Of a stretch of DNA of 32,519 nt, positions 14,109-23,119 are shown piece after piece; within the stretch, counting starts at the first letter, position 1, and every line of letters starts with the position of its first letter. The translations under genes and the position numbers were made by a program. The notes under the pieces were generated by a model. The model saw nothing but the letters and a program-made list of their open reading frames with translations. It did no database searches and was not told where the DNA came from. Source of the DNA: Flavobacterium sp. (lineage in GTDB: Bacteria; Bacteroidota; Bacteroidia; Flavobacteriales; Flavobacteriaceae); assembly GCA_030145825.1 (NCBI GenBank), contig JAIXHM010000010.1, positions 1-32,519 on the forward strand. The letters run 5' to 3'.

Positions 14109-14696
14109 TTAACGCCCTTTTTTATTTGCAAATTTCATTTTATAGTCAGGTCTTGCTTTACCTTCCATAATATTCATTAATTTTTTTCCAACCAATTTCT
14201 TTTTCAAAGTAGATAAATGGTCCGTAAACAAAATTCCTTCAATATGATCATATTCATGTTGAATAACACGAGCAATTAAACCATCATATTCTTCTGTTTT
14301 CTTATTGAATTCTTCGTCAAAATACTCAATTGTAATTTTCTCATGACGAAAAACATCTTCTCTAACATCTGGAATACTCAAACAACCTTCATTAAATCCC
14401 CATACATCGCCTTCTTCTTTTAAAATCTTAGCATTAATAAAAGTCTTTTTAAATCCTTTTAATTGTGCTGCTTCTTCTTTAGAAACATCATCGCTATCAG
14501 CAAAAGGTTCTGTATCTACAATAAATAATCGTATAGGTAATCCTACTTGCGGTGCTGCTAAACCGACTCCATGTGCATGGTACATGGTTTCATACATATT
14601 CTCAATGGTTTCTTTTAAATTTGGATAATCTTTAGATATTTCCTCCCCCATTTTTCTTAAAACAGGCTCTCCGTATCCATAAATAGGTAAAATCAT
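14109..14696 (-). CDS. def: Peptide deformylase
   Basis: Removes the formyl group from the N-terminal Met of new proteins; an iron or zinc metalloenzyme acting at the ribosome exit. All three signature motifs are intact: GVGLAAPQ (43-50), EGCLS (103-107, Cys is a metal ligand) and HEYDH (147-151, two His ligands plus catalytic Glu). At 195 residues it has normal length for the Bacteroidetes form, with a short insertion around residues 65-80 (FADSDDVSKEEAAQ). In most Bacteroidetes that I know, def lies directly behind ruvX; here the two are separated by the 8-kb arginine operon. A TAATTTTG box lies upstream. Confidence 0.96.
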   Translation of the reverse strand: MILPIYGYGEPVLRKMGEEISKDYPNLKETIENMYETMYHAHGVGLAAPQVGLPIRLFIVDTEPFADSDDVSKEEAAQLKGFKKTFINAKILKEEGDVWGFNEGCLSIPDVREDVFRHEKITIEYFDEEFNKKTEEYDGLIARVIQHEYDHIEGILFTDHLSTLKKKLVGKKLMNIMEGKARPDYKMKFANKKGR

Positions 14697-14718
14697 GTTT
14701 ACTTTTATTTTTCGGATG

Positions 14719-14726
14719 CAAAATTA
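14719..14726 (-). promoter_or_regulatory. -7 box for def
   Basis: The minus strand reads TAATTTTG, matching TAnnTTTG, 22 bases before the def ATG. No -33 TTG at proper spacing was found. Confidence 0.4.
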
Positions 14727-14855
14727 CGTAATTAAATTATATGTTTTTATAGATTTTTTAAACGCAAAATAAATAAAATATCTTTAAGAGTAGTTTTAAA
14801 AAAATATTTTATCCAAATTGATGTTTTATCAAGTTTATTTATCCTTAATTTTAAA

Positions 14856-14883
14856 TTGATAATAAATTTTGTATCTATATTTG
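14856..14883 (+). promoter_or_regulatory. Promoter of the arginine operon
   Basis: TTG at 14856-14858, a 17-base spacer, then TATATTTG at 14876-14883: a full match to the Bacteroidetes/Flavobacterium -33/-7 pattern. The first gene starts at 14899, leaving a leader of roughly ten bases, so no leader-peptide attenuator or riboswitch fits upstream of the operon. Confidence 0.65.
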
Positions 14884-14898
14884 TCGCCTTATTTGGAT

Positions 14899-15588
14899 AT
14901 GAACTCTATGGTATTTAAAATTGAACAAGCTTCAGAAAAACATTTACAATATGCTGAAGCTATTTGTAACGAAATGGAAGCCTCTGCTAAAGTGAGAGGC
15001 ACTGGCATTGCAAAACGTTCACCCGAATATTTAGAAAAAAAAATGTTGCAGGGAAACGCCATTATTGCTCTTACCGAAAAAGGTGATTGGGCAGGGTTCT
15101 GCTATATCGAAACGTGGAGCCACGAAAAATTTGTGGCCAACTCTGGTTTAATTGTATCACCAGATTTCCGTCAATTTGGTTTAGCGAAGAAGATTAAACA
15201 AGCTGTTTTTAATCTTTCCAGAACTAAATATCCTGATTCTAAAATCTTTGGTTTAACCACAGGCTTAGCAGTTATGAAAATCAATAGTGATTTAGGTTAC
15301 GAACCTGTCACCTATTCTGAATTAACGCAAGATGAAGATTTCTGGAAAGGCTGTTCTTCTTGTGTCAATTTCGAAATCCTAAAAAGCAAAGACCGTAAAA
15401 ACTGTATGTGTACCGCTATGCTATGGGATCCGGCTGAAAAGGGAAAAGAAAAACGATTAAAAATTGAACAGAAATCGTTAGCCAAAGAAAGATTAAGAAA
15501 TATGAAAAAGAAACAATCACTTTTTAAAATTATTTCTCAAAAATTAAAAGGAAACAAAAAAATCATTACGTTATTTTTTAACTATTAA
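14899..15588 (+). CDS. GNAT acyltransferase, probable N-acylglutamate synthase of the arginine operon
   Basis: A 229-residue GNAT-fold enzyme at the head of the arginine operon. Its place and the lack of another argA or argJ suggest that it acylates glutamate in the first step; this is inference from context. The acyl-CoA-binding segment is VSPDFRQFGLAKKI (residues 87-100). A Cys cluster (Cys152-x2-Cys155 and Cys169-x-Cys171) follows the core and could bind metal. The C-terminal 55 residues are very basic. The frame is open from 14869, but that start lies before the -7 box, so ATG 14899 (MNSMVFKIEQ) or ATG 14908 is correct. Whether it uses acetyl-CoA or succinyl-CoA is open; the downstream transcarbamylase points to succinyl. 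argG follows after 15 bases. Confidence 0.82.
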   Translation: MNSMVFKIEQASEKHLQYAEAICNEMEASAKVRGTGIAKRSPEYLEKKMLQGNAIIALTEKGDWAGFCYIETWSHEKFVANSGLIVSPDFRQFGLAKKIKQAVFNLSRTKYPDSKIFGLTTGLAVMKINSDLGYEPVTYSELTQDEDFWKGCSSCVNFEILKSKDRKNCMCTAMLWDPAEKGKEKRLKIEQKSLAKERLRNMKKKQSLFKIISQKLKGNKKIITLFFNY

Positions 15589-15603
15589 AATCAAAAATTT
15601 AAA

Positions 15604-16806
15604 ATGAAAAAGAAGGTAGTATTAGCATTTAGCGGAGGATTAGACACTTCATTTTGTGCTATTTATTTAACCAAAACTTTAGGATACGAAGTTCACGCCG
15701 TGACAGTAAATACTGGTGGTTTCTCAGAAGAAGAAATCCAACAAATTGAAAGCCGAGCTTTGGCACTAGGTGTCCATTCATATCACTGCATAGATGCTGT
15801 AAAAAGCTATTATGAAAGTTGCATTAAATATTTGGTTTTTGGTAATGTTTTAAAAAATAACACCTATCCGTTATCGGTTAGTGCCGAAAGAACTATTCAG
15901 GCGACCAGTATTGCCAATTATGCATTACAAATTAATGCCGATGCTGTAGCACACGGAAGTACCGGAGCAGGAAATGATCAAGTGCGTTTTGATGTGATTT
16001 TCTCGGTAATTTGTCCGCAAATTGAAATCATTACACCTATTCGTGATTTAAAATTATCGCGTGAAGCTGAAATTGAATTCTTAAAAGAAAATGGTGTGGA
16101 AATGAATTTCGAAAAAGCCTTATATTCTATCAATAAAGGACTTTGGGGAACTTCTGTTGGTGGAAAAGAGACACTGACTTCTCACGAATATTTACCGGAA
16201 GACGCTTTTCCTTCTCCATTGGAAAAAACAGAAGCAGAAAAAATCAATTTGACTTTCAGACAAGGAGAATTAGTAGGCATTAACGGATTTGAATTCCCTC
16301 ATCCATCAGAAGCTATTCAACATTTAGAAAAAATAGCCGCTCCGTTTGCTATTGGTCGTGATATTCACGTGGGCGATACGATAATCGGAATCAAAGGGCG
16401 TGTGGGTTTTGAAGCGGCTTCAGCTTTAATTACGTTAAAAGCACATCATTTATTAGAAAAACATACGCTTTCTAAATTTCAATTGAGCATGAAAGCACAA
16501 TTATCAGAATGGTATGGCAGTTGGTTACACGAAGGTTTATTCTTGGATCCTGCCATGCGCGATATTGAAGCTTTTTTACAAAATTCTCAAAAGATGGTAA
16601 GCGGAAAAGTTTTCGTCACTTTATTACCGTACCGATTTATTTTAAATGGAATTGTATCGGAACACGATTTAATGGCTTCTAAATTTGGCAGCTATGGCGA
16701 AATGAATAATGCTTGGACTGGAGAGGACGTAAAAGGTTTCTCCAAAATTGTAAGCAACTCACTTTCTATTTATTACCAAGTAAACAAAGAGAAGCAAAAC
16801 CTTTAG
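15604..16806 (+). CDS. argG: Argininosuccinate synthase
   Basis: ATP-dependent joining of citrulline and aspartate to argininosuccinate, the seventh step of arginine synthesis, in the cytoplasm. The PP-loop AFSGGLDTS (residues 8-16) is complete. Other family segments are HGSTGAGNDQVRFD and the NKGLWGTSVGGKETL region (near 178-192). The length of 400 residues is normal. It is the second gene of the operon, with 9 bases to argC. Compared with the minus-strand neighbours, the arg genes use more GCG, CCG and GGC codons by eye. Confidence 0.96.
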   Translation: MKKKVVLAFSGGLDTSFCAIYLTKTLGYEVHAVTVNTGGFSEEEIQQIESRALALGVHSYHCIDAVKSYYESCIKYLVFGNVLKNNTYPLSVSAERTIQATSIANYALQINADAVAHGSTGAGNDQVRFDVIFSVICPQIEIITPIRDLKLSREAEIEFLKENGVEMNFEKALYSINKGLWGTSVGGKETLTSHEYLPEDAFPSPLEKTEAEKINLTFRQGELVGINGFEFPHPSEAIQHLEKIAAPFAIGRDIHVGDTIIGIKGRVGFEAASALITLKAHHLLEKHTLSKFQLSMKAQLSEWYGSWLHEGLFLDPAMRDIEAFLQNSQKMVSGKVFVTLLPYRFILNGIVSEHDLMASKFGSYGEMNNAWTGEDVKGFSKIVSNSLSIYYQVNKEKQNL

Positions 16807-16815
16807 AAATCTAAT

Positions 16816-17775
16816 ATGGTTACAGTTGGAATTATAGGCGCAGCCGGCTATACGGGTGGAGAATTGATTCGTTTGTTACAAATTCATCCCAAAGCGAAAT
16901 TACAATTCGCATTGAGTCGCACGTACAGTGGGAAATTGGTTTCAGATATTCATACGGATTTATTGGGTGAAACCGATTTAAAATTCACAAATACTGTTGA
17001 AAAAACAGATGTGCTTTTTTTGTGTTTACCTTATAAAGAAAGTAAAACTTGGTTACAAGAAAACACATTAGATGCGAACACTAAAATCATCGATTTAGGA
17101 AATGATTTCCGTTTGGAAGGCACTTTCGAATCGGGCGAATTTGTGTATGGTTTACCGGAATTTCAAAAAGAAGCCATTCAAAAAGCACAATATATTGCTA
17201 ATCCGGGTTGTTTTGCCACTGCCATTCAGTTAGCGCTATTACCATTGGCGCAAAAAAACATGCTGAATGAAGTCTATACTACCGGAATTACAGGTTCAAC
17301 TGGAGCGGGGCAATCGTTAGCGCCTACTTCGCATTTTAGTTGGAGAGCCAATAATATTTCGGCTTATAAAACCTTAACGCATCAGCATTTGGACGAAATT
17401 AAAAAAACGCTGAACAGTTACAACAACGAAGTGCAAATTCAGTTTGTGCCTTGGCGTGGCGATTTTACACGTGGTATTTACACCAGTTCAACAATTAAAA
17501 CAACGTTGAATTTAGACGAATTGTATGCTTTATACGAATCGTTTTATGCGGATGCCGCTTTTGTTACGATCTCTAAAAAGATGATTGATTTAAAACAAGT
17601 AGTGAATACGAATAAAGCCTTGGTACACATCGAAAAACAAGACGATTTTATTGTTGTGCACTCGGCAATAGATAATTTATTAAAAGGTGCCTCCGGACAA
17701 GCGATTCAAAACATGAATTTGATGATGGGTTGGGAAGAAAACACCGGATTACAACTTAAAGCAAACGCTTTTTAA
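16816..17775 (+). CDS. argC: N-acylglutamyl-phosphate reductase
   Basis: NADPH-dependent reduction of N-acyl-glutamyl 5-phosphate to the semialdehyde. The Rossmann motif GAAGYTGGELIRLL (8-21) and the active-site Cys132 in NPGCFATA are present. The segment TGSTGAGQSLAPTSHFSWRA is typical of ArgC. At 319 residues it is the usual short bacterial form. In this operon the acyl group is predicted to be succinyl (see argF'). argD starts 11 bases downstream. Confidence 0.95.
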   Translation: MVTVGIIGAAGYTGGELIRLLQIHPKAKLQFALSRTYSGKLVSDIHTDLLGETDLKFTNTVEKTDVLFLCLPYKESKTWLQENTLDANTKIIDLGNDFRLEGTFESGEFVYGLPEFQKEAIQKAQYIANPGCFATAIQLALLPLAQKNMLNEVYTTGITGSTGAGQSLAPTSHFSWRANNISAYKTLTHQHLDEIKKTLNSYNNEVQIQFVPWRGDFTRGIYTSSTIKTTLNLDELYALYESFYADAAFVTISKKMIDLKQVVNTNKALVHIEKQDDFIVVHSAIDNLLKGASGQAIQNMNLMMGWEENTGLQLKANAF

Positions 17776-17786
17776 ATTTTTGAACA

Positions 17787-18923
17787 ATGAAATTATTTGA
17801 TGTTTATCCGTTATTTGATGTAACACCTGTAAAAGCTTCAGGAAGCTATCTTTGGGACGAAAACGGAACAAAATATTTAGATTTATATGGGGGTCACGCT
17901 GTCATTTCAGTAGGTCATTCGCATCCGCATTATGTAAAAAGAATCACCGAACAATTGCAAAACATCGGTTTTTATTCGAATTCGGTTCAAATCCCGATTC
18001 AAAACCAATTGGCTGAAAAATTAGGTCAATTGAGCAGTTACGAAGACTACAATTTTTTCATGTGTAATTCGGGTGCGGAAGCCAATGAAAATGCGTTAAA
18101 ATTAGCTTCTTTTCACACCGGAAGAAAAAAAGTAATTTACTTTTCAAAAGCTTTCCACGGAAGAACTTCGGCTGTTGTTGCCGCAACGGATAATCCAAGT
18201 ATTGTGGCTCCGGTAAACGAATCGGATAATTTTATTTTACTGCCATTCAATGATGAAAACGCTTTAGCAGAAGCTTTCCAACAAAACGAAATTGCAGCGG
18301 TAATTATCGAAGGAATTCAAGGTGTTGGTGGCGTTCAAATTCCGACTACAGCTTTTATGCAACAAATAAGAACGCTTTGTACTGAATTTGGTGCAGTTTT
18401 TATTTGCGACGAAATCCAATCGGGTTACGGCAGAACCGGAAAATTCTTTGCACATCAATATGCGAATGTTACACCTGATGTGATTACTGTGGCTAAAGGA
18501 ATGGGGAACGGTTTTCCTGTAGGTGGTGTCTTAATTGCTCCTTCAATACAAGCAAAATATGGCATGTTAGGTACAACTTTCGGTGGAAATTATTTGGCTT
18601 GTGCTGCTTCTTTGGCGGTTTTAGAAATCATGGAAGATGAAAATCTAATTGAAAATGCATCTGAAATGGGCGATTATTTGGTTGCCCAATTAAAAGACAA
18701 CAGTGCTATTCAAGAAATTCGTTATCAAGGTTTAATGATCGGCATCGAATTGAAATCGACTTGTGCGACAATTCGTAAAAAACTATTAGACGAATACAAA
18801 ATGTTAACCGGAAATGCTTTGAACCCAAATACGCTTCGTATTCTTCCGGCTTTAACTATCAGTAAAACAGAAATTGACGAGTTTGTTACCGCTTTTGAAG
18901 CACTAACAGCTATTAACGCATAA
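17787..18923 (+). CDS. argD: N-acylornithine aminotransferase
   Basis: PLP-dependent transamination of the N-acylglutamate semialdehyde to N-acylornithine. Landmarks: NSGAEANENALKLA (94-107), CDEIQSGYGRTGKF (207-220, Asp208) and the PLP lysine in TVAKGMGNGFPVGG (Lys237). The length of 378 residues fits. It is distinct from the aminotransferase at 1866-3050, which shares the fold but lies in an envelope-gene context. It is followed by a 27-base gap, the largest within the operon. Confidence 0.94.
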   Translation: MKLFDVYPLFDVTPVKASGSYLWDENGTKYLDLYGGHAVISVGHSHPHYVKRITEQLQNIGFYSNSVQIPIQNQLAEKLGQLSSYEDYNFFMCNSGAEANENALKLASFHTGRKKVIYFSKAFHGRTSAVVAATDNPSIVAPVNESDNFILLPFNDENALAEAFQQNEIAAVIIEGIQGVGGVQIPTTAFMQQIRTLCTEFGAVFICDEIQSGYGRTGKFFAHQYANVTPDVITVAKGMGNGFPVGGVLIAPSIQAKYGMLGTTFGGNYLACAASLAVLEIMEDENLIENASEMGDYLVAQLKDNSAIQEIRYQGLMIGIELKSTCATIRKKLLDEYKMLTGNALNPNTLRILPALTISKTEIDEFVTAFEALTAINA

Positions 18924-18950
18924 TTTTAAAACCAATTATAACCATAAAAA

Positions 18951-19901
18951 ATGAAACAATTTATTTCAGTTAAGGATGTAACCAATTTAGACGAATTGGT
19001 GAAAGAAGCCTTAGCTTTAAAAGAAAATCCATTCGCATTTGAAACTTTAGGCAAAGGAAAAACCATAGGTTTAGTCTTTTTAAACTCAAGTTTGCGTACG
19101 AGGATGAGTTCGCAAAAAGCAGCTCAAAACTTAGGAATGGAAGTTATGGTTTTAAATGCCGGACAAGATGCTTGGAATTGGGAATTTGAAGAAGGAGCTA
19201 TCATGAACGGTACAACGGTAGAACACATTAAAGATGCGGCTCGAGTTTTAAGCGAATATTGCGATATCATTGGCATTCGTTGTTTTGCCGGATTAAAAAA
19301 TAAAGAAGAAGATGTTCAGGAAAAAACCTTGAGCTTGTTTATGAAATATGCAACTGTTCCGGTGGTTTCCTTAGAATCTGCGACTTTACATCCGTTGCAA
19401 AGTTTAGCCGATTGTATCACGATAGCCGAACATCCGTTAGCAAAACCAAAACCCAAAGTAGTGTTAACTTGGGCACCGCATATTAAATCGATTCCGCATG
19501 CTGTTGCTAATTCTTTTAGCGAATGGATGCAGGCAAGCGATGTAGATTTCGTTATCACACATCCCAAAGGGTATGAATTAGATGAAAAATACACTCAAAA
19601 TGCTGTGGTAACGACTAATCAGGAAGAAGCTTTGAAAGATGCCGATTTCGTTTACGTCAAAAACTGGTCTTCTTTTACCGATTATGGACAAGTATTGCCA
19701 ACAGAAGAAGAATGGATGTTAACTCCTGAGAAACTAACGGTAACCAATAGTGCAAAAATTATGCATTGCCTTCCGGTGAGACGAAATGTTGAAGTAAGTG
19801 ATGCTGTTTTGGATAGCGAAAATTCATTAATTTATGAACAAGCCAAAAACAGAATCTATTCGGCACAAGTTGTTTTCAAGAAAATTTTGGAACAATTATG
19901 A
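18951..19901 (+). CDS. argF': N-acylornithine carbamoyltransferase ArgF', probably N-succinylornithine specific
   Basis: Transfers the carbamoyl group to N-acylornithine; a 316-residue member of the AOTCase/SOTCase branch rather than ordinary OTCase. Carbamoyl-phosphate site: NSSLRTRMSSQKAA (45-58), an S-x-R-T-R motif. The HCLPVRRN motif near the C-terminus is also intact. At residue 90, in IMNGTTVEH, it has Val. In Xanthomonas AOTCase the matching residue is Glu92 and in Bacteroides fragilis SOTCase it is Pro90; published substitutions of that Glu by Pro, Ser, Ala or Val switch the enzyme to N-succinylornithine. Val90 therefore predicts succinyl specificity. Its stop overlaps the argB start by 4 bases (ATGA), showing translational coupling. 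Confidence 0.93.
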   Translation: MKQFISVKDVTNLDELVKEALALKENPFAFETLGKGKTIGLVFLNSSLRTRMSSQKAAQNLGMEVMVLNAGQDAWNWEFEEGAIMNGTTVEHIKDAARVLSEYCDIIGIRCFAGLKNKEEDVQEKTLSLFMKYATVPVVSLESATLHPLQSLADCITIAEHPLAKPKPKVVLTWAPHIKSIPHAVANSFSEWMQASDVDFVITHPKGYELDEKYTQNAVVTTNQEEALKDADFVYVKNWSSFTDYGQVLPTEEEWMLTPEKLTVTNSAKIMHCLPVRRNVEVSDAVLDSENSLIYEQAKNRIYSAQVVFKKILEQL

Positions 19902-20707
19902 GTACAAAACAAATTAACATCATAAAAATAGGCGGAAATGTCATTGACAATCCAGATACTTTAGCTCAATTCTTGATCGATTTTGCTCAAGTAAAAGGGC
20001 TAAAAATCTTGGTACACGGCGGTGGAAAATTGGCTACAAAAATGGCTGAAAGTTTACATATTCCGCAACAAATGATTGACGGAAAACGTATTACTGATGC
20101 CGAAACTTTAAAAATTGCAACCATGGTGTATGCCGGTTACATCAATAAAAATATGGTTACCCAATTGCAAAAATCGGGTTGTAATGCAATCGGATTATCG
20201 GGTGCTGATGGAAATGCAATTCAAACCGTTAAACGCCCCGCTGAACCGATTGATTTCGGTTTCGTTGGCGATATGACTGAAAAAAGTATTAATACCGAAT
20301 TAATTGAAATCCTTTTAAAACATACACTTGTCCCCGTTTTCTGCGCCATCACTCACAATGCAAATGGACAATTATTAAACACCAATGCCGATACTATTGC
20401 ACAATCATTAGCGGTTTCACTTTCTGAAAAATATGATGTAAATTTGATTTACTCTTTCGAAAAAAAAGGCGTTTTGACTCATATTGAAGATGACAATTCT
20501 TTTATTCCGGAAATCAATTATGACTATTTTTTGGAACTCAAAGAAAAAGGAATCATCAACAAAGGCATGTTACCCAAATTACAAAATGCTTTCACCGCAA
20601 TTGAAAATGGTGTTAAGAATGTATTTATAATTAAAGAAGATGCGATACTTTCGCTCTTAAATAAAAACTCGTATGAAGGTACTCGAATTACAAACGGAAC
20701 AACATAA
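19898..20707 (+). CDS. argB: N-acylglutamate kinase
   Basis: Phosphorylates N-acylglutamate with ATP, the second step of the pathway, and is often the feedback point. The amino acid kinase fold is shown by IIKIGGNVID (8-17, Lys10) and VHGGGK (39-44). Length is 269 residues, close to E. coli ArgB (258). It lacks the extra N-terminal helix typical of arginine-sensitive hexameric kinases, so feedback inhibition by arginine is uncertain. It starts inside the argF' stop and its end overlaps argE by 35 bases. Confidence 0.94.
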   Translation: MSTKQINIIKIGGNVIDNPDTLAQFLIDFAQVKGLKILVHGGGKLATKMAESLHIPQQMIDGKRITDAETLKIATMVYAGYINKNMVTQLQKSGCNAIGLSGADGNAIQTVKRPAEPIDFGFVGDMTEKSINTELIEILLKHTLVPVFCAITHNANGQLLNTNADTIAQSLAVSLSEKYDVNLIYSFEKKGVLTHIEDDNSFIPEINYDYFLELKEKGIINKGMLPKLQNAFTAIENGVKNVFIIKEDAILSLLNKNSYEGTRITNGTT

Positions 20708-21758
20708 TATTTTATATCAAAACGCTTTAGATTTACTAAAAAAATTAATTGCTACGCAATCGTTCAGCAAAGAAGAAGATCAAACCGCTTTGTTGATTGA
20801 AGATTTTTTTAAACAACATCAAATTCCATATCAAAGAGAACAAAATAACATTTGGGCTTACAACAAATTTTATGATACAAGCAAGCCTACTATTTTATTG
20901 AATTCACATCACGACACGGTTAAACCCAACAAAAGTTATACTTTAAATCCGTTTGAACCTATTGAAAAAGACGGAAAATTATTTGGTTTAGGCAGTAACG
21001 ATGCTGGAGGAGCATTGGTTTCACTTTTGGCTACTTTTGCATATTTCTACGACAAAGAAAACCTCAACTATAATTTTGTAATGACCGCAACTGCTGAAGA
21101 AGAAATTTCCGGAGTTAACGGTGTCGAGTCTATTTATTCTAAATTAGGTGCTATCGAATTTGCGATTGTAGGCGAACCAACCGAAATGCATTTAGCTATT
21201 GCCGAAAAAGGATTATTGGTTTTAGATTGTTTAGCCCAAGGAACACCATCGCACGCGGCACATCCTAATAACGACAACGCTTTACTAAATGCTGTAGACG
21301 ATATTTTGTGGTTTAAATCATATTCTTTCCCTAAAAAATCAGAATTATTAGGCGAAGTTAAGATGACCGTTACCGTGATTCATGCCGGAGAGCAGCACAA
21401 TGTAGTTCCAGACAAATGTAAATTTACCGTTGATGTGCGCACTACAGAAAACTATTCGAATACAGAAGTTTACGAAATCATACAACAACACGTAAAAAGT
21501 GAAGTTACACCAAGGTCGTTGCGATTAAATTCGTCTTCGATTCCTTTGGAACATCCGTTTGTTCAAGCCGGAATTACTTACGGACGAAAAACATACGGTT
21601 CTCCTACTTCATCCGATCAAGCGGTAATTCCTTGCGCTTCATTAAAAATGGGACCAGGATTATCGACACGATCGCATAGCGCTGACGAATATATTTTTCT
21701 AGACGAAATTAAAGACGGAATATCCATTTACATCAACGTACTTTCTAAAATTTTATAA
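20673..21758 (+). CDS. argE: N-acylornithine/N-acylcitrulline deacylase, M20 family (ArgE type)
   Basis: A 361-residue M20 metallopeptidase-family amidohydrolase. Metal motif SHHDT (78-82, H79-x-D81), bridging Asp110 in GSNDAGG, and the catalytic Glu pair in TAEEE (140-144). The substrate should be N-acylcitrulline, as expected after an ArgF' transcarbamylase. The start ATG at 20673 overlaps argB by 35 bases in another frame. No other in-frame ATG lies before the conserved LIATQSFSKEED segment, so this start, or a rare non-ATG codon near 20708, is needed. Only 2 bases separate it from argH. Confidence 0.92.
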   Translation: MKVLELQTEQHNILYQNALDLLKKLIATQSFSKEEDQTALLIEDFFKQHQIPYQREQNNIWAYNKFYDTSKPTILLNSHHDTVKPNKSYTLNPFEPIEKDGKLFGLGSNDAGGALVSLLATFAYFYDKENLNYNFVMTATAEEEISGVNGVESIYSKLGAIEFAIVGEPTEMHLAIAEKGLLVLDCLAQGTPSHAAHPNNDNALLNAVDDILWFKSYSFPKKSELLGEVKMTVTVIHAGEQHNVVPDKCKFTVDVRTTENYSNTEVYEIIQQHVKSEVTPRSLRLNSSSIPLEHPFVQAGITYGRKTYGSPTSSDQAVIPCASLKMGPGLSTRSHSADEYIFLDEIKDGISIYINVLSKIL

Positions 21759-21760
21759 CA

Positions 21761-23071
21761 ATGGGAAATAAAATTTGGCAAAAAAAATCAACGGAAAACT
21801 TAGATCATGCTGCCATTATCGAAAAATTCACTGTAGGTAATGATACTGATTTCGATATGTTATTGGCTGAATTTGACGTTTTAGGTTCATTGGCACATAC
21901 CAAAATGCTCAACAGCATCGGGTTGATTTCGGATGAAGAATGGATTATTCTAGAAAAAGAACTCAACACCATTCTAGGCGAAATTGAATTGAGTAAATTC
22001 CAAATAGAAGAAGGAATTGAAGATATTCATTCGCAAATAGAATTTATGCTGACGCAACGCATTGGCGAAATCGGAAAGAAAATCCACAGCGGACGTTCGA
22101 GAAACGATCAGGTTTTAACCGATTTAAAATTGTTTTTAAAGCACGAATTAGGCGAAGTTGCCCAATTGACAACCAACTTATTTGAACAATTAATTGCGTT
22201 GAGTGACCAATATAAAAAAGTGTTGTTACCCGGTTACACTCATTTACAAATTGCCATGCCATCTTCTTTCGGATTATGGTTTAGCGCTTACGCCGAAGCT
22301 TTAACCGACGATATGGAATTTTTAGTAGCGGCTTATAATGTGACCAATAAAAATCCGTTGGGTTCCGGTGCGGGTTACGGTTCGTCTTTTCCGCTAAATC
22401 GAAAAATGACAACTGAATTACTCAATTTTGCCGATTTGAATTATAATGTGGTTTATGCGCAAATGACACGTGGAAAATCAGAAAAAGCAGTTGCAATGGC
22501 GTTATCAAGCATTGCTGCAACGCTGAGTAAATTTTCGTATGATGTTTGTTTGTATATGAACCAAAATTTTGGTTTCCTATCCTTCCCTGATTCGTTAACC
22601 ACCGGAAGCAGCATAATGCCACATAAAAAAAATCCGGATGTATTTGAATTGATTCGTGCAAAATGCAACCGAATTCAAGCCATTCCAAACGAATTAGCGC
22701 TCTTGACCAACAATTTACCTTCAGGGTATCACAGAGACTGGCAATTGACCAAAGAATGTTTATTTCCGGGTATTGAAGCCTTAAAAGACTGTTTATCAAT
22801 TTGTCAATTCATGCTGAACCATATTATCATTAAAGACAATATTTTGGATGACGAAAAATACAAATACTTATTTAGTGTTGAAAACGTAAACCAAGAAGTT
22901 TTAAACGGTATGTCGTTTAGAGAAGCTTATAAAAAAATTGGCTTAGAAATAGAAAACAAAAAGTATATTCCTGAAACTAATTTACATCACACACACGAAG
23001 GTAGCATAGGAAATTTGTGTCTTGATGAAATCAAAAACGCATTTTATAAAGTTAGAAATAAGATTGTATAA
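21761..23071 (+). CDS. argH: Argininosuccinate lyase
   Basis: Cleaves argininosuccinate to arginine and fumarate, the last step. Fumarase/aspartase-superfamily signature GSSIMPHKKNP (282-292) with the mobile-loop serine, plus HSGRSRNDQV (109-118) and the TH pair (160-161). Length of 436 residues is within the family range. It is the last gene of the operon. A dispersed hairpin repeat (23090-23114) sits between its stop and the convergent AsnC gene, and no other terminator is visible. Confidence 0.95.
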   Translation: MGNKIWQKKSTENLDHAAIIEKFTVGNDTDFDMLLAEFDVLGSLAHTKMLNSIGLISDEEWIILEKELNTILGEIELSKFQIEEGIEDIHSQIEFMLTQRIGEIGKKIHSGRSRNDQVLTDLKLFLKHELGEVAQLTTNLFEQLIALSDQYKKVLLPGYTHLQIAMPSSFGLWFSAYAEALTDDMEFLVAAYNVTNKNPLGSGAGYGSSFPLNRKMTTELLNFADLNYNVVYAQMTRGKSEKAVAMALSSIAATLSKFSYDVCLYMNQNFGFLSFPDSLTTGSSIMPHKKNPDVFELIRAKCNRIQAIPNELALLTNNLPSGYHRDWQLTKECLFPGIEALKDCLSICQFMLNHIIIKDNILDDEKYKYLFSVENVNQEVLNGMSFREAYKKIGLEIENKKYIPETNLHHTHEGSIGNLCLDEIKNAFYKVRNKIV

Positions 23072-23089
23072 ATATTCTTAATTTAAAAA

Positions 23090-23114
23090 ACATCTCGACT
23101 CCGCTCGATGTGAC
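23090..23114 (+). repeat. Dispersed hairpin repeat, short form, copy B
   Basis: ACA-TC-TCGA, then CTCCGC, then TCGA-TGTGAC. ACA pairs with TGT outside the TC bulge. Compared with copy A both arms have changed together. It fills the gap between convergent argH and the AsnC gene and may act as a shared 3'-end structure, although it lacks a T tail. Confidence 0.75.
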
Positions 23115-23119
23115 AAACA

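Noticed and set aside
14869..14898. Earlier ATG for the GNAT gene of the arginine operon
   Set aside because: It lies before and inside the TATATTTG promoter box, so it would not be in the transcript.
22422..22799. Minus-strand open frames inside argH
   Set aside because: Antisense to the argininosuccinate lyase signature region; no start context or homology visible.
23090..23114. Ordinary Rho-independent terminator after argH
   Set aside because: The hairpin lacks a T tail and its core recurs at other places, so it is listed as a dispersed repeat; it may still affect 3' ends.
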